Below are positions 1 to 8,320 of a stretch of DNA of 64,000 nucleotides, in pieces. The notes under the pieces are model-generated. The model ran no database searches. It was not told where the DNA came from and worked only from the letters and a program-made list of their open reading frames with translations. The DNA is from Chloroflexota bacterium (lineage in GTDB: Bacteria > Chloroflexota > Dehalococcoidia > Bin125), in NCBI GenBank assembly GCA_009838735.1, contig VXQZ01000014.1, forward strand, positions 62,001-126,000. Direction: 5' to 3'. The translations under genes were made by a program, and so were the position numbers. The first letter of the stretch is position 1. Each line of letters starts with the position of its first letter.

Positions 1-1199
1 CTGTCGCGCCGGTCCGATTTTCGTAGACCGAACGCTGCGATCGCCTCCTCATCCTTCCCGTTTCCAGCCAAGACCCTGCGATACAACTCGGAATCCAGCA
101 TCCGCAAGACGAGCAGGACAACCACGGTCTCCAGGTAGAGAAAGTGGTCTTCCCGAACCGATGCAAGTAGCAGGCTCAACCTATTGAGCGTCTGCTGCAG
201 GTCGCGCAGGCTGAGAGGCGAAGCATCGAGCACATTGACAACGAACCTCAGCGATGCGGGATCGTCGATCCGACTGTAGATCCGACCATTGGAAGCCAGG
301 AGCTGCAGTTGCTCTGCGATTTGCAAGTCTTTGCCGATCGCATTCAGGAAGGCAGATCTACTGGGCTCTGGCAGTCGAAGGTCGATGTCGAAGAACCGAC
401 GCAGATAGCCATCGGAGTTGAAGTCTGATCCATAGATCGCCCTGACGGAGTGGCCAAGTTGGAGTCGGTCCAAGCAGAGGACAAAGACGATGTGATCGAC
501 GCTCAAGAAGTGCTTGGCGGTCTCGAGCAGTTCAATCGCATAGTTGGGCCGACAGCGGTCAAGTTCGTCAACGAGTATGACCAGAGGACGGCCGCCATTG
601 GCGTCGGCAAGCGACCGAGCCGACCCCCCCAAGGTGGTCCGGAACTCGTCAATCAGGTCCTTGGCTTGCCGGTATGAAGCCTCAGCGAACGGAGTCTGCT
701 CCACTTCTTCAGCCGCGCTTTCTGAGCCATTGTCGATGTCCCGCAGAAACTCGGAGCCGGCAGCAACTGCGCTGGCAAGTTCAGGTTGTCCCACTGCGGA
801 CAACGCGGTCCCTGCTACGAGGCTGCCTCTTCGCAGGACCTGGATAAGACTGCGCGCGCGATCGTCAAGGACTGGGGAATAGTCGCCGTCGGATGGCCAG
901 CCTAGCTGCATCATCAGCTCGGACCACAGCGCAAAGAACGGATCCCACGTGAAGTCCGTTTGCCAGGCATTGAATTCGACGACCAAGAACTGCTCATTGC
1001 GGAGGTGCTGGGCCCACATTCGTAGGAACGTCGTTTTGCCCATACCCCAGCCTGCGTCGACCGCCATCACGCACGGGCCCTCAATCTGGCCGACGACGCC
1101 GGTCAGGCCGACGATGGAGTCCTTCCGCTCTAGTCTGTCGTTGGCGAATGGATCATCCGGTGGCACTACGACCTCGGCGGCCTGGGCACGAAGAGACAT
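1..1199 (-). CDS. KAP-family P-loop NTPase, C-terminus beyond window
   Basis: The frame is open from an ATG at 1199 to the left edge, giving about 399 residues without a stop. It has the KAP NTPase layout: a Walker A of the form GWGMGKTT near residues 49-56, an FNAW motif shortly after, a Walker B VDELDRCRP near residues 203-215, and the downstream FVLCLDR and YLRRFFDIDL blocks. KAP NTPases are STAND-like ATPases, often with membrane segments inserted in the NTPase domain; some are linked to plasmid or phage exclusion (PifA type). No membrane insert is obvious in the visible part. The start is chosen because AGGAGG lies 9 nt upstream; another in-frame ATG at 1208 abuts that site and is too close. 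It lies downstream of, and in the same direction as, three uncharacterised genes (1408-3188), so it may be the last gene of that group. The role in defence is inference from context. Confidence 0.9.
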   Translation of the reverse strand, partial: MSLRAQAAEVVVPPDDPFANDRLERKDSIVGLTGVVGQIEGPCVMAVDAGWGMGKTTFLRMWAQHLRNEQFLVVEFNAWQTDFTWDPFFALWSELMMQLGWPSDGDYSPVLDDRARSLIQVLRRGSLVAGTALSAVGQPELASAVAAGSEFLRDIDNGSESAAEEVEQTPFAEASYRQAKDLIDEFRTTLGGSARSLADANGGRPLVILVDELDRCRPNYAIELLETAKHFLSVDHIVFVLCLDRLQLGHSVRAIYGSDFNSDGYLRRFFDIDLRLPEPSRSAFLNAIGKDLQIAEQLQLLASNGRIYSRIDDPASLRFVVNVLDASPLSLRDLQQTLNRLSLLLASVREDHFLYLETVVVLLVLRMLDSELYRRVLAGNGKDEEAIAAFGLRKSDRRD

Positions 1200-1407
1200 C
1201 TGGCACATCCTCCTGACCGTGCGAGCCTATCGGGCGGCTGACAGAGGCGCCGCTCGTCGACAAAGCGGCAGGCGAATACACCAGTGGAGTTCCCCGCACG
1301 TCCCGATCGTGGGGCAGTGATCCGAGCGGTACGCCTTCCTTCAGCCCGTGTCGTGACTGTCAGCAGACCCAAAGGGGCTGCGTTCCGAGCATCAACAGGG
1401 GTCAAGG

Positions 1408-1848
1408 TCATAAGGTGGGGATAGGCCCATTCTCCAAGTAGCTGTCAGCCTCAAGCCACGAAGAGTTGTCGGCGAGGAGCTGAGCGTGCCCCTTTTGGCA
1501 CTCACGCTCGTCTGCGCAGTTTTGTTCGACAATCATGTCTGCGTGGAAGGGATTGCCATCGACAGAGGACTTGACAAAGTCCCGGCCGTATCCTTCCACT
1601 TCGCCGGCCTCAACAACGACCCAACCCAACAACTCAACCTCATTGACATGCTGAGATCTTGTCCTGGCTATCTCGACCATTTCTGAGCGCTCGGCGGCGC
1701 TCACGCGGTCAAAGGAGGTTTTGCGCTCTCCACGCCTCTCAAGGAAGTCGTTGAGATATCCGCGGCGATTTCTTCGTGCGCGTCTCATCCCCGTGTTCGA
1801 CGAGGGCGCACGACCAAGCCACTCGTGCCCGTCAATGCCATCAAGCAT
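1408..1848 (-). CDS. Hypothetical protein, 146 aa (third of a three-gene group)
   Basis: An open frame of 146 codons beginning with ATG 11 nt after the stop of the upstream gene. The N-terminal 45 residues are rich in Arg; the rest is mixed alpha/beta with a GWVVVEAGEV strand and an NPFHADM motif near residue 100. A Pro/Tyr/Phe-HAD motif of this kind occurs in short uncharacterised proteins that travel with mobile islands, but I cannot name the family. The ribosome site is weak (CCGGAA), consistent with translational coupling to the gene before it. It could be a small accessory subunit of the group. The same-strand order and tight spacing support a real gene rather than a chance frame. Confidence 0.6.
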   Translation of the reverse strand: MLDGIDGHEWLGRAPSSNTGMRRARRNRRGYLNDFLERRGERKTSFDRVSAAERSEMVEIARTRSQHVNEVELLGWVVVEAGEVEGYGRDFVKSSVDGNPFHADMIVEQNCADERECQKGHAQLLADNSSWLEADSYLENGPIPTL

Positions 1849-1859
1849 TTCCGGATGAG

Positions 1860-2339
1860 CTATTCGGATTTCTCAGGGAGAGAACCCAAACTCCGTCGAA
1901 GAAAATCATCGGGAAGATTCGAGGCATTCCGATATCGCTTCGTTCTTTGGCGTCCCTCGATGTTCACCAAGCAGAGCGCCGTGGCATCCGAAGCGCAGAG
2001 CACTAAGACGGAACTGCCCGCTCCCTTCGCGAAGTCCAAACAGACTTCCCCATCTTCTGTCGGGTAAACCTCTGCCCTATATCTCCAGCCTTGTCCGAGC
2101 CTCGTGAGAACTCGATAAGCGTGGTCGAATGCGAGTTCAGTTGGGACCCTGTAGTTCTCTTGCTTGGCTTCCTCAATCACATCAGCTCGGATCTTGTGAA
2201 ACTTGAAGCCCCCTTTGTTCAGATATGCCAATGACATCCACTGGAGGTCTACGCCGTGATCGGGAAGGGAGATCGTCCGCCGTCGCTCGCCCTCCATGGA
2301 GAGCAGTTCCTCCGCCTTTGCCAGCGATTCGATTGCCAT
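1860..2339 (-). CDS. Hypothetical protein, 159 aa (second of a three-gene group)
   Basis: Starts at an ATG with GGAAGG about 10 nt upstream, 15 nt after the preceding gene's stop, and ends 11 nt before the next gene. The N-terminal 20 residues look helical (alternating Leu/Ala/Glu). The centre carries a YPTEDGEVCLDF strand followed by two hydrophobic strands (SSVLVLCA and TALCLVNI), as in small beta-rich proteins that often sit beside other uncharacterised island genes. No catalytic motif, signal peptide or membrane segment is visible. Function unknown; it probably works with its two neighbours since the three are close-packed on one strand. Confidence 0.7.
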   Translation of the reverse strand: MAIESLAKAEELLSMEGERRRTISLPDHGVDLQWMSLAYLNKGGFKFHKIRADVIEEAKQENYRVPTELAFDHAYRVLTRLGQGWRYRAEVYPTEDGEVCLDFAKGAGSSVLVLCASDATALCLVNIEGRQRTKRYRNASNLPDDFLRRSLGSLPEKSE

Positions 2340-2354
2340 TTGGCCGCAGCCTTC

Positions 2355-3188
2355 CTACCCAGCCAGCCTCGAGAGAATCTGTTGAACATCGCCAGTTACT
2401 GCCGCGCCTTCTGTCAACAGTCCCTCCGTAGCAGGTAGCTGGTCGCGAAAAGTGGCGAAGACCTCAACGGTTGTGTCGGGCGGAGGGGTTTCCGAGTAGT
2501 CAATGTCGATGTCAATCGAGTAAAAGCTCCCCGGTAGGGCATCCGAGACGAAGTCGATAGACAAGTCGGTCACCTGCCATCGAGGCTCGCGACTTCCGCC
2601 AAGGACTTGGTCAACGGCCGGAACATTGAACAGCTTGCCTACTCCCTCGGAAGGCCAAGTCTCCTTGAGCTTGCATTCGACTGACCACATGCGCGATCGA
2701 ACGACGAGGGACTTGCGTCGAAACACCTCCAGAAGCCCGAAGACAAGGTCCACGAACTCTGTTCGGGCTGGCCAGGCGCCGGAAGAGTCTCGCACCTCGA
2801 CCGAGCGAGACCCAACGTAGATAGCCAGATTGTCCTTCGCGAGCTCAAATCTGCCGATTTCGTGCCCGTCGTCGTCTCGGCGCCATCCACTGGGGAGTGC
2901 CTGACTCACGGCAGTTGCCACTTCGTCGAAGCTGGAGAGGTCACTTCCACCGTGGAAAAGCATGAGACCGAAGTCCGCGATCTCGGCACCGCGTGTCAAG
3001 AACTCCCGCCTCTCTTGGTCTGCCAGATGTTTCGGACACGCGAGCAGAAGGCCTACCTCAAGGCAGGCGTTCTCTTGTTGCCCGAAAGGTCTGTGGTTCG
3101 GTGGTCAGGAAGACTTTTGGTTGGAGAACGCCATTGGGAGACACATGGCCTCGAGACAACTCTCGTCTCGGAGAATGAAGAGTTCCAT
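2355..3188 (-). pseudogene. Hypothetical gene interrupted by an in-frame TGA (first of a three-gene group)
   Basis: The best start is an ATG at 3188 preceded by GAGGAA. The frame runs 27 codons to a TGA at 3105-3107 and continues open, in the same frame, to 2355 (277 sense codons if the TGA is skipped). The stretch just after the TGA reads as ordinary protein (RPFGQQENACLEVG, then LLACPKHLADQERREFL) but has no ATG or GTG, so the gene appears to be one unit broken by a stop. A TTG at 2999 with GGGAG six nt upstream could re-initiate a 214-residue protein. Beta-rich C-terminal half with an acidic SIDIDIDY strand; no known motif recognised. A single TGG-to-TGA change would explain the break. The family is unknown to me. 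Confidence 0.6.
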
Positions 3189-3885
3189 GTTGCGCTTCCT
3201 CGCCCTCTCGTCTCGTGTCGATCGTCACTGTATCAAGTTCAGGCGAGATTATCCGGCATCCTGTTCCTCGGTGTCAACTCGCCCTCTTCGCGGCAGCGCA
3301 TCGCCGGGTCCACCCCGACCCAGATTATGTAGGTGGTCCCACACTGTCGCGGTTCCTTCAGTTCCCGGTCCTCGGCTCGCTCCCGGCCATGCCTGCTTCA
3401 ACGGCTGCCATGCACTCTGGCACAGACCTATCGCGCCAATTCTGGCATCTCACGCTTTAGGCCACGTCCGGTTCCGATTGGCCACGGCCCTGCAAGCAGC
3501 AGTCACCGTCCTAGGAGCGGTTGAGTTCAGCCTGGAGCTCTCAACGCCGTTCAGGCGAACCTTGTACCCGGCGTGCGCCGCCTCGCGAGTGCGCTACGTT
3601 CTCAATCGTCCTGGTAGCCGCTCTTTGGGCCTTGAGCTTGTCGGCGTAGATTTCGGTCCTAATGCACGCGCTCAATCTGACGGGGCAAATCACGTGTACC
3701 GTCGTAGCGGCTGGGAACGACTCCGAGAATACGCGACCTTTCTCCTACTCATTTGGCCCGCCACCTGGACGTTGCCTCTGGCGCTACCGCCAGCACGAAA
3801 ACTGGCCCTTACGTGCCTCGAGTTCTCCTTGTCGTCGATGTAGCTCGCTTCCACTTCGTCCGTGCCAAGCACTTTCCCGGTGTGA
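3189..3885. other. Gene-poor stretch between the hypothetical group and the truncated nuclease
   Basis: About 700 bases with no frame I can support on either strand. Several frames are open for 60-90 codons, but their translations are rich in Arg, Ser and Pro in the way out-of-frame readings of GC-rich DNA are, and none has a convincing ribosome site plus a recognisable motif. The right end abuts the broken 5' end of the DUF1016-type gene, so part of this stretch may be foreign DNA joined by the event that cut that gene. Confidence 0.4.
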
Positions 3886-4908
3886 CCGATCGAGCTGATC
3901 GGACAGCGCATCGTCGATTATGAGCAGTCCGGTCAGGATCGAGCCGCCTATGGCGACGCGCTAATCGGGCGGCTCGCGCACGACCTGACGACCCGCTTCG
4001 AACGGGGCTTCTACCGCCAGGTTCTGCAGCACATGCGCCAATTCCATTTGACCTACCCGTCCAGTCGGATTCGCCAGTCGGTGTCTGGCGAATCGCCCCC
4101 GGCCGCAAGCGTCGCCGAGTTGCAGGACGCATTCCCGCTGCCGTGGTCCGCCTACGTGCGGCTCTTGTCTGTAACGAACCAGCAGGCGCGGGAGTTCTAC
4201 GAAACTGAGGCTTTGCGCGGCGGCTGGAGCGTGCGTCAGCTCAACCGCCAAATTTCATCTCAGTTCTACGAGCGCACGGCCCTCTCGAAGGACAAGGCCG
4301 CGATGTTGCAGAAGGGACAGCAGGCGCTGCCCGAAGACACCATGCAGCCTGAAGAGGCGATCAAAGATCCGTTCGTATTGGAGTTCCTCGACCTCAAGGA
4401 CGAGTACTCCGAGAGCGAACTGGAAGAGGCCCTGGCTCAACACCTCCAAGCCTTTCTCCTGGAGCTCGGCGACGATTTCTGCTTTGTCGGGAAGCAAAGA
4501 CGACTGCGGGTCGGGGACCAGTGGTTCCGGGTGGACCTGCTGTTCTTCCATCGAAGCCTGCGCTGCCTCGTCGTGATCGACCTCAAGATCGGGAGTTTCT
4601 CGCATGCCGATGCCGGGCAGATGCACTTCTACTTGAACTACGCGCGCGAGCACTGGACGCGCGAGGGTGAAAATCCGCCGGTTGGGCTCATCTTGTGCTC
4701 CGAGAAGGATGAGACAGTCGTTCGCTACGCCCTTGACGGGCTGCCGAACAAGGTCATGGCAGCCGAGTACCAACTGACCTTGCCCGATGCAGACACGCTT
4801 GCAGCAGAACTCGAGCGCACCCGAGAGGTGATTGAACTCCGAGCCGCGTTCAGTTCCGGCCCTCCGACCTTGCGCGCCGCCTTGAGCGTCGACAACCCAG
4901 ATCAGTGA
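3886..4908 (+). pseudogene. DUF1016/YhcG-type PD-(D/E)XK nuclease, 5'-truncated
   Basis: Both halves of a YhcG-like protein are visible: the DUF1016 N-terminal helical domain (IVDYEQSGQDRAAYG, then LAHDLTTRFERGF and a region ending FHLTYPS) and the C-terminal PD-(D/E)XK fold (FRVDLLFFHR, VVIDLKIG, PVGLILCSEKDE). YhcG-type proteins are frequently found in defence islands and next to restriction loci. Homology starts directly after a TGA at 3883-3885, and there is no ATG, GTG or TTG before the ATG at 4033, which lies well inside the conserved domain. The usual 30-40 N-terminal residues are absent and no other upstream frame supplies them. Either the gene is a remnant or it is translated from 4033 (291 aa) or from a rare CTG at 3895. 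It converges on the helicase gene. Confidence 0.8.
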
Positions 4909-5083
4909 CCTGGCGTTGAAGTAGAATCCGTATTCGTGCCGCAGGCGAACATTGACGCTTGGGCTATGCGAGCACCAGGATTCTCGTTACAGCATCCATA
5001 AGTTGCTGCGTTTGAGGTCCACTCCCTACACGACCCAAGCCGGAGCGAGCACTGGGTTTCCCCGTCCCTTGCCCAAGGGCTCG

Positions 5084-8000
5084 CTACCCTGCTGGGAGAA
5101 CGACCTGGTAGCAGACCACGCCGATGTCGTCGGGCTGGATCGGTGTCGGGGGCGAGGGCGGGGAGACAGCGGTTAGCCGCAGCTCCTCGATCAACTTCAC
5201 GATTCGCGATGCACACTCGCCCACGCTCATGCCACCTTCCGAGTACTCGCGACGCAGCGCCGACAATGCTCGCCTCACCCGGGCGGTTTGCGGCATTGCG
5301 AGAACATCAGCAGCTTGGTTGTACTCCTCGCCGACCGGGGCATCAGGAGCGCCGAGAATGTCCCTCAGTGCCCAACGTTGACTGCGCTGAAGGTTCGGAC
5401 TCGGCGGCGGCTCGTTGTGAAGCTCACAGATGTCTGCCGCGGCGACAGCGAATAGCCCCTCCAGATCGAGGTCTTCGGGGGCCGGCGCGGGTCGCTGCCC
5501 GTCTGGATCAATGAGCTGCAACATCGGCAAATCGTCGCGGAGCAGAATCTCGCCTGACGCGGAGACCGTCCGCCAGTAGCGGCGATCCTCCCGCGTTCTG
5601 CACGCGAAGAAGACGGCTGGCTCCTCGAGCCTCGAATCGGACCTTGCGATCCCCGCACCAATTCCCCAGGGCATTCGATTGAGCCGTTCAACCTCGCCTT
5701 CCTGGACGGCGCGCCGGTAGATCGCACGGTAGTGCTCGCCAGCAAAGGCTGCTCCTGCTGCGCCCTGATCTTCATCAAGCAGAGTCGCATCCCCACGCGC
5801 GAGCCTGTCCGCAAACTCCCTTATTTCCTCATAAGCCCCCGCATAGACTCGCTGGATACTTACCTCCCCTTCGAGCACTGGATTCTCCATGCCCATCGAA
5901 GCGTTCGCCGCCCTGATCTTCGCTCGTAGTCGAGCCTCTAAACCGAGCAGTTCGTCCAACTCGTCGTCCTGTGGCATCAGGGTGTAGAGGAACACCATGT
6001 CGTGCGGGCTGCGCAATCTGATGACGCGGCCGTTTCGCTGGACCACTCGCTGCGGATTCCAAGGCATGTCGTATGACAGCACCGCCTGCGCCTGTTGCAA
6101 GTTCTGTCCCTCCGAGAGGACATCAGTGCTCAGCAGTACATCGATCTCTCCGCCATGCTGGTCAGCGTCGAATACACCTTCGGCCAAATCAGGACAGAAT
6201 CGGTTGATCGCACGCTGCCGTTCGGCTTCGCTCGCCTCAGCGCCAACGACCGCCGCCCACTTGCGATCACCCAGCAAGCCGGGGTCACTCTCGATTGCCC
6301 GCTGCAGATATTCGGCCGTGTCCCGGAACGAGGTGAAGATGGCCACTTTCTGAGCGGTCGTCGAAGCCATGACTTCTCGCAACTGCTCTAGCTTCGGGTC
6401 CGGCCAATCTTCTAACTGCTCAATCTGCTCCGCAATCTCTCCGAGGATTTCCGCGTCCTTCTTCAGGTCCACCAGCAGCTCGGGGCGAAACCCGTCAGGA
6501 TCGGACCAATCTCCTGGTTCCTCGAGTAGCTCATCGGTGAGTCCTTCGATCTCGGACAAATCCTCGTCGTCAATCTCTACATCGGCATCTGTGGTCTGGC
6601 TGAGATAGTTGGCGCGCGCCAGCGCGTTCCTTCTCATTCTGCGGACCGTCTGCAGTGCCGAGTACCACGACGACTCGAAACGCTTGAGCAAGAGCGACTG
6701 CATCAACCCCGCCAGCGCTTCTTGTCGAGCCGCGTCCGGGCTCGGTTCGTAACGGTAGGAACCGGGACGATATTGAGCCATTGACAAGGCATCCGGCGGC
6801 CTTGGCTGTTCGTCCGGCTGTGGGCCTATCCGTCTGCCGATCGTACGAGCCAAGCCTCGATACGCATCGTTCAGCGAGTAGCGGCGCTCTCTGAGCTCAG
6901 GTTCGGGAAACCGCACCTCAGTGCCGTCCGTAAACCGTTCGCCGCCGTAGTGCTCCTTGATGAACGCGCGATCGCGCCGAACAGTGAGGGCATCGAGCAG
7001 CGGGAACAGCCTCGCAGGCGACGGTCCGCCTGCCGCATCCTTGTCATCTGCGCCGGCCTCGCGGAAGAACTCCTGGAGGCTCGGGATGTTGAGCGGTTCC
7101 CACGAGAAAGCGGCGTCATGCCTGCCGAAGAGCAGGAACAGGCTGTGCAAATCCCAGAGCGTGTTGTTCACGGGTGTCGCTGTGAGCATCGCCAACTGCT
7201 TGTCGCGCCCGCCCATCAGCTTGGAGAGCGATGCATACCAGGACGTATCGCTGTTGCGATAGGCGTGCGCCTCGTCGACCACCACGAGCTTGTATGCGTC
7301 GATTGGCAGCCGTAGGACCGGTTCCGTGCCGCCCAGTTGGGCATCCTGCGCAAGCTGCTGGTATGAGACGACTCGCGCCGCGAGGTTGGCCGACTCGAGT
7401 CGTGGCTCCCACATGCTGTCTCGGAGTTGGGCCGAAGCCACTACGAGCACGTGATGCCCGTGCTCCTCGACGTGCTCGCGAATGAAGTCGACCGCAATCT
7501 CCGTCTTGCCCATTCCGACGCCGTCCGCGTAGAGCACGCCGCCGTAGCGCTCCATGATCGCCCGCGCCCTCGCGGCGCCGTCGCGCTGGAACGCGGTCAA
7601 CTCGTCGGCGTAGGACTCCGGCTCGGGCTCGTCGCCGTAGAGCTCGATCAAGGCTCGCAGGAAGACATCCCCCGGCGTCGCGTCGAGCGGCGGGGGTTGG
7701 AGCAGTTCCAGCAGTCCGTCTCGGAAGTCGTCCGCCTGATCCCAGAGCCTCCGATGCCAGCCAAGCGTCATAGCCACGACGTTGGGTTGGTAGTGGACCA
7801 TTCCGAGCTCGAGATTGCTGGCCAGGCCGCCGTAGGTCAGATTGGCTGAACTCACCAGCACCGCGCCTGGACCGGTCAGGCCGCCGTCGTCGTTGAGCGT
7901 GCCCAAGGCGTATGCCTTGCCGTGCAGGAATCGCCGCGTGTAGCGGCGCACTTCAGCTTGCTCGGAGGCGACGAAGGCGCTGACCCGTTCAAGCACGACT

Positions 8001-8320
8001 CGTCGAGAAGCGGGAAATCCGGAAAAATCACGCTCTCGGCGCAGCGCGTTGACCGACTGTCTGAAGCGATCGCGGACGGCGCTCAGGGAGGGAGTTCCCG
8101 ACAATGCGCCTTCGGCTGGAGCCGCGCCGATCAGGAGGTTGACCGCCTTCTGTTGAGTGTCCGCCGCCTTGACCAGCGCATCTAGGCCGTCCAGGCCGAC
8201 GTAGGCTGTGGCCACGCTGAGCGGTCCGTCATACTGCGCCGCCAGCCAGAGCAGCGCCTCGCCGTGCCGGCCGTATTCGTCGTTGTCGATGACCTCGTAG
8301 ATGCCCGGCCCGGTGGTCAA
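5084..8320 (-). CDS. PLD-nuclease/SNF2 helicase fusion of a DNA-modification defence module
   Basis: A 1078-residue protein. An N-terminal phospholipase-D-like domain carries an HGK motif near residue 132, followed by SSANLTYGG, the usual continuation in PLD nucleases. A superfamily 2 SNF2 ATPase follows: Walker A GVGMGKTE near residue 267, DEAH (VVVDEAHAY) near residue 347, LTATPVNN as motif III, and a C-terminal helicase lobe with VLSEGQNLQ and QRNGRVIRL (motifs V and VI). It starts with TTG overlapping the methyltransferase stop (TTGA), so the two are translationally coupled. Helicases of this class accompany large adenine methyltransferases in DISARM class 1 (DrmD with DrmMI) and in other helicase-methylase systems. 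The fused PLD domain could be the nuclease. No DrmA, DrmB or DrmC homologue is seen here. Domain calls are confident; the named system is not. Confidence 0.92.
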   Translation of the reverse strand: MTTGPGIYEVIDNDEYGRHGEALLWLAAQYDGPLSVATAYVGLDGLDALVKAADTQQKAVNLLIGAAPAEGALSGTPSLSAVRDRFRQSVNALRRERDFSGFPASRRVVLERVSAFVASEQAEVRRYTRRFLHGKAYALGTLNDDGGLTGPGAVLVSSANLTYGGLASNLELGMVHYQPNVVAMTLGWHRRLWDQADDFRDGLLELLQPPPLDATPGDVFLRALIELYGDEPEPESYADELTAFQRDGAARARAIMERYGGVLYADGVGMGKTEIAVDFIREHVEEHGHHVLVVASAQLRDSMWEPRLESANLAARVVSYQQLAQDAQLGGTEPVLRLPIDAYKLVVVDEAHAYRNSDTSWYASLSKLMGGRDKQLAMLTATPVNNTLWDLHSLFLLFGRHDAAFSWEPLNIPSLQEFFREAGADDKDAAGGPSPARLFPLLDALTVRRDRAFIKEHYGGERFTDGTEVRFPEPELRERRYSLNDAYRGLARTIGRRIGPQPDEQPRPPDALSMAQYRPGSYRYEPSPDAARQEALAGLMQSLLLKRFESSWYSALQTVRRMRRNALARANYLSQTTDADVEIDDEDLSEIEGLTDELLEEPGDWSDPDGFRPELLVDLKKDAEILGEIAEQIEQLEDWPDPKLEQLREVMASTTAQKVAIFTSFRDTAEYLQRAIESDPGLLGDRKWAAVVGAEASEAERQRAINRFCPDLAEGVFDADQHGGEIDVLLSTDVLSEGQNLQQAQAVLSYDMPWNPQRVVQRNGRVIRLRSPHDMVFLYTLMPQDDELDELLGLEARLRAKIRAANASMGMENPVLEGEVSIQRVYAGAYEEIREFADRLARGDATLLDEDQGAAGAAFAGEHYRAIYRRAVQEGEVERLNRMPWGIGAGIARSDSRLEEPAVFFACRTREDRRYWRTVSASGEILLRDDLPMLQLIDPDGQRPAPAPEDLDLEGLFAVAAADICELHNEPPPSPNLQRSQRWALRDILGAPDAPVGEEYNQAADVLAMPQTARVRRALSALRREYSEGGMSVGECASRIVKLIEELRLTAVSPPSPPTPIQPDDIGVVCYQVVLPAG

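Noticed and set aside
3105-3107. In-frame TGA as a selenocysteine codon
   Set aside because: No convincing stem-loop of SECIS type directly after the codon and no selenoprotein family match; TGG-to-TGA is simpler.
2962-3843. 293-codon open frame on the plus strand
   Set aside because: Arg/Ser/Pro-rich, no motif, and overlaps the 5' part of the broken hypothetical gene on the other strand.
3690-3911. 73-codon minus-strand frame
   Set aside because: Begins inside the DUF1016 homology region, has no ribosome site or motif.
5066-5079. CCCTTGCCCAAGGG palindrome between convergent nuclease and helicase genes as a terminator
   Set aside because: Only 6-bp arms with a 2-base loop and no T-run; could be chance.
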